Assembly: GCA_965369805.1 (NCBI GenBank)
Contig: CBDURG010000115.1
Coordinates: forward strand, 1 to 5,039
Length of the DNA: 5,039 nt
Source of the DNA: JAGLRQ01 sp965369805
GTDB taxonomy: Bacteria > Auribacterota > UBA6266
Direction: 5' to 3'
The position numbers and the translations under genes are program-made. The notes beneath the pieces were generated by a model, which saw nothing but the letters and a program-made list of their open reading frames with translations, did no database searches and had not been told where the DNA came from. The first letter of the stretch is position 1, and each line of letters opens with the position of its first letter. Shown piece by piece: positions 3,360 through 5,039 of the stretch.

Positions 3360-5039
3360 TTAGTCTGTCTTCAATATTGCGGTAAACGCTTTCTGGGGAA
3401 TACTGATTTTCCCCACCTGTTTCATCCTTTTCTTTCCTTCTTTTTGCTTTTCCAGCAACTTCCTTTTCCTTGTTATATCCCCCCCATAACATTTCGCGGT
3501 AACATCTTTTCTCATAGCTTTAATTGTTGTCCGGGCAATCACCCTGCTTCCCACTGTCGCTTGAAGGGCTATCTGGAAAAGGTGTCTGGGCATTAACTCT
3601 TTTAATTTTTCAATAATCTGCCGGCCTTTTGTCTCCGCTTTAGAACGATGAACAAGTGTAGAAAAAGCATCTACAGGATCCCCGTTAATAAGAATCTCAA
3701 GTTTTCCAATATCAGAGATTTTATATTTTTCAAACTCATAATCCATTGAGCCATATCCCTTTGTCGCGGATTTAATTTTATCGTGAAAATCAATAACTAT
3801 CTCATTCATGGGTATGTCAAATGTCATCATAACTCTTTTGGAATCAAGCGTCTCGGTTTGTAAAAGTTCACCCCTTCTATCCCTGCAGATTTGCATAATA
3901 GAACCAATCGAATTTGCGGGACAAATAACATATATCTTTACATACGGTTCTTCAATGCTCTCCATGTTATCCTGCTCAGGCAGTCTTTGCGGATTATCTA
4001 TCAAGATACTCTGTCCGCCTTTAAGATTCACCTTGTATACAACACTTGGATGAGTCATTACAATATCAAGGCCAAATTCTCTTTCAATCCTTTCCTGAAC
4101 TATTTCCATATGGAGAAGGCCAAGAAATCCGCATCTGAAGCCAAATCCCAACGCAACAGAATTTTCAGGTTCGTAACTGAGTGACGCATCGTTCAGCGCA
4201 AATTTACCAAGAACATCCTTCAATCCCTCATACTCCGCGCTATTTGATGGATAAACACCGCTAAAAACCATAGGATGAATCTGCTTGAAGCCCGCTACCG
4301 GCTCGGAAACAGGGCTTCTTGCATCAGTTATCGTATCGCCGATTACAACCTCCGAAGCAGTTTTTATATTGGAAATGATATACCCAACCTCTCCGGACTC
4401 CAGTTTATCTACTGATGTTGCTTTGGGTTTAAAGATACCAACTTCCGTCACTTCTAATTCTTTCCCTTTGCCCATCATGAGAACTTTTATTCCCTTTTTT
4501 ATGCCCCCTTCAAAAACTCTTACATACAATACAACTCCCCTGTAAGTATTATACACTGAGTCAAAAATCAGAGCTTTAAGCTTATTTTCTTTAGGTTCAG
4601 GAGGTGGAGGAATATCTGACACAATTCTTTCAAGAACTTTTTCTACCCCTTCCCATGTCTTTGCACTTGTTAATATTGCGTCCCCTGCAGGTATTTGCAG
4701 CACATCTTCTATCTGACGCTTTACGCTTTCTACATCAGCATTGGGTAAATCAATTTTGTTGATAACCGGTATAATCTTAAGATCGTATTCGGAAGCAAGA
4801 TGAACATTTGCAACCGTTTGAGCTTCAACTCCCTGAGATGCGTCAATTAAAAGAAGCGCTCCCTCACATGAAGCAAGGCTTCTTGAAACCTCGTGAGCGA
4901 AATCAACATGGCCGGGGGTATCAATCAGGTTAAGCATATAAGTTTTACCATCGAGAGCCTTATAGTCAATCCTGACAGGATGGGCTTTTATGGTAATGCC
5001 TCTCTCCCTCTCAAGATCCATATCATCAAGAGTCTGTTC
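3360..5039 (-). CDS. lepA: Elongation factor 4 (LepA) GTPase, N-terminus missing at window edge
   Basis: The frame stays open to the window edge, giving 559 residues that begin EQTLDDMDLERERGITIKA. Full-length LepA is about 600, so only about 40 N-terminal residues, including the G1 P-loop, are off the window. Numbering from the visible Met of MDLERERG, the remaining G motifs are: G2 RERGITIKA, G3 DTPGHVD (34-40), G4 NKID (88-91) and G5 SAK (119-121). The EF-G-like domain II, the domain III and V folds, and the LepA-specific C-terminal domain follow, with IEEPYVKIYVI, YGSMDYEF and the hallmark KDVTAKCYGGDITRKRKLLEKQKEGKKRMKQ region, ending IPQKAFTAILKTD. LepA is a cytoplasmic, ribosome-binding GTPase that acts on stalled or assembling ribosomes. 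SAKTWEG has Trp where the family usually has Gly just after G5, a minor oddity. It leads the transcript with lepB. Confidence 0.98.
   Translation of the reverse strand, partial: EQTLDDMDLERERGITIKAHPVRIDYKALDGKTYMLNLIDTPGHVDFAHEVSRSLASCEGALLLIDASQGVEAQTVANVHLASEYDLKIIPVINKIDLPNADVESVKRQIEDVLQIPAGDAILTSAKTWEGVEKVLERIVSDIPPPPEPKENKLKALIFDSVYNTYRGVVLYVRVFEGGIKKGIKVLMMGKGKELEVTEVGIFKPKATSVDKLESGEVGYIISNIKTASEVVIGDTITDARSPVSEPVAGFKQIHPMVFSGVYPSNSAEYEGLKDVLGKFALNDASLSYEPENSVALGFGFRCGFLGLLHMEIVQERIEREFGLDIVMTHPSVVYKVNLKGGQSILIDNPQRLPEQDNMESIEEPYVKIYVICPANSIGSIMQICRDRRGELLQTETLDSKRVMMTFDIPMNEIVIDFHDKIKSATKGYGSMDYEFEKYKISDIGKLEILINGDPVDAFSTLVHRSKAETKGRQIIEKLKELMPRHLFQIALQATVGSRVIARTTIKAMRKDVTAKCYGGDITRKRKLLEKQKEGKKRMKQVGKISIPQKAFTAILKTD

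Noticed and set aside
3346..3360. ATCTT/AAGAT hairpin between lepA and lepB as a terminator or attenuator
   Set aside because: The stem is five A-T-rich pairs, too weak, and the gap is too short for a terminator within a normal lepA-lepB operon.

Overview
The window looks like chromosomal DNA from an AT-leaning bacterium, most likely diderm and poorly characterised. LepA, LepB, PhoU and a GGDEF response regulator are all recognisable, but none is close to a textbook model species. I cannot place the phylum from sequence alone; an uncultured lineage such as Omnitrophota or Nitrospirota is only a guess.

Layout: two gene blocks converge on a roughly 0.7-kb non-coding or near-non-coding interval. 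From the left, on the plus strand, come the last codons of pstB (phosphate ABC transporter ATPase) and a complete phoU, together the end of a pst-phoU phosphate operon. From the right, on the minus strand, comes lepA (elongation factor 4, 5' end off the window), then lepB (signal peptidase I with a long basic N-terminal extension and a TTG start). Coupled to lepB by an ATGA overlap is a REC-GGDEF response regulator, a probable diguanylate cyclase. The first block handles phosphate uptake and signalling. The second joins translation quality control, secretion and c-di-GMP signalling on one transcript.

The interval between the blocks is the unusual part. Reading left to right it holds: four DnaA-box-like 9-mers in one orientation next to an AT-rich stretch (about 793-884); a half-site TTATCGGACGTT inside a small inverted repeat (904-937); a 51-bp hairpin with perfect 19-bp arms (1004-1054); a second hairpin with the same core but different, still self-complementary arms and a minus-strand T-run, so a likely terminator (1146-1191); a small GC-rich minus-strand ORF for a 42-aa peptide with five Arg-Arg pairs (1231-1359); an AT-only style palindrome (1391-1421); and a frame-shifted remnant of a second GGDEF C-terminus (about 1423-1506).

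The observations most worth a second look are the hairpin pair with conserved core and co-varying stems, the origin-like DnaA-box cluster, the duplicated GGDEF tail and the Arg-Arg microprotein. I see no complete defence system, transposase, tRNA, rRNA or CRISPR array here.
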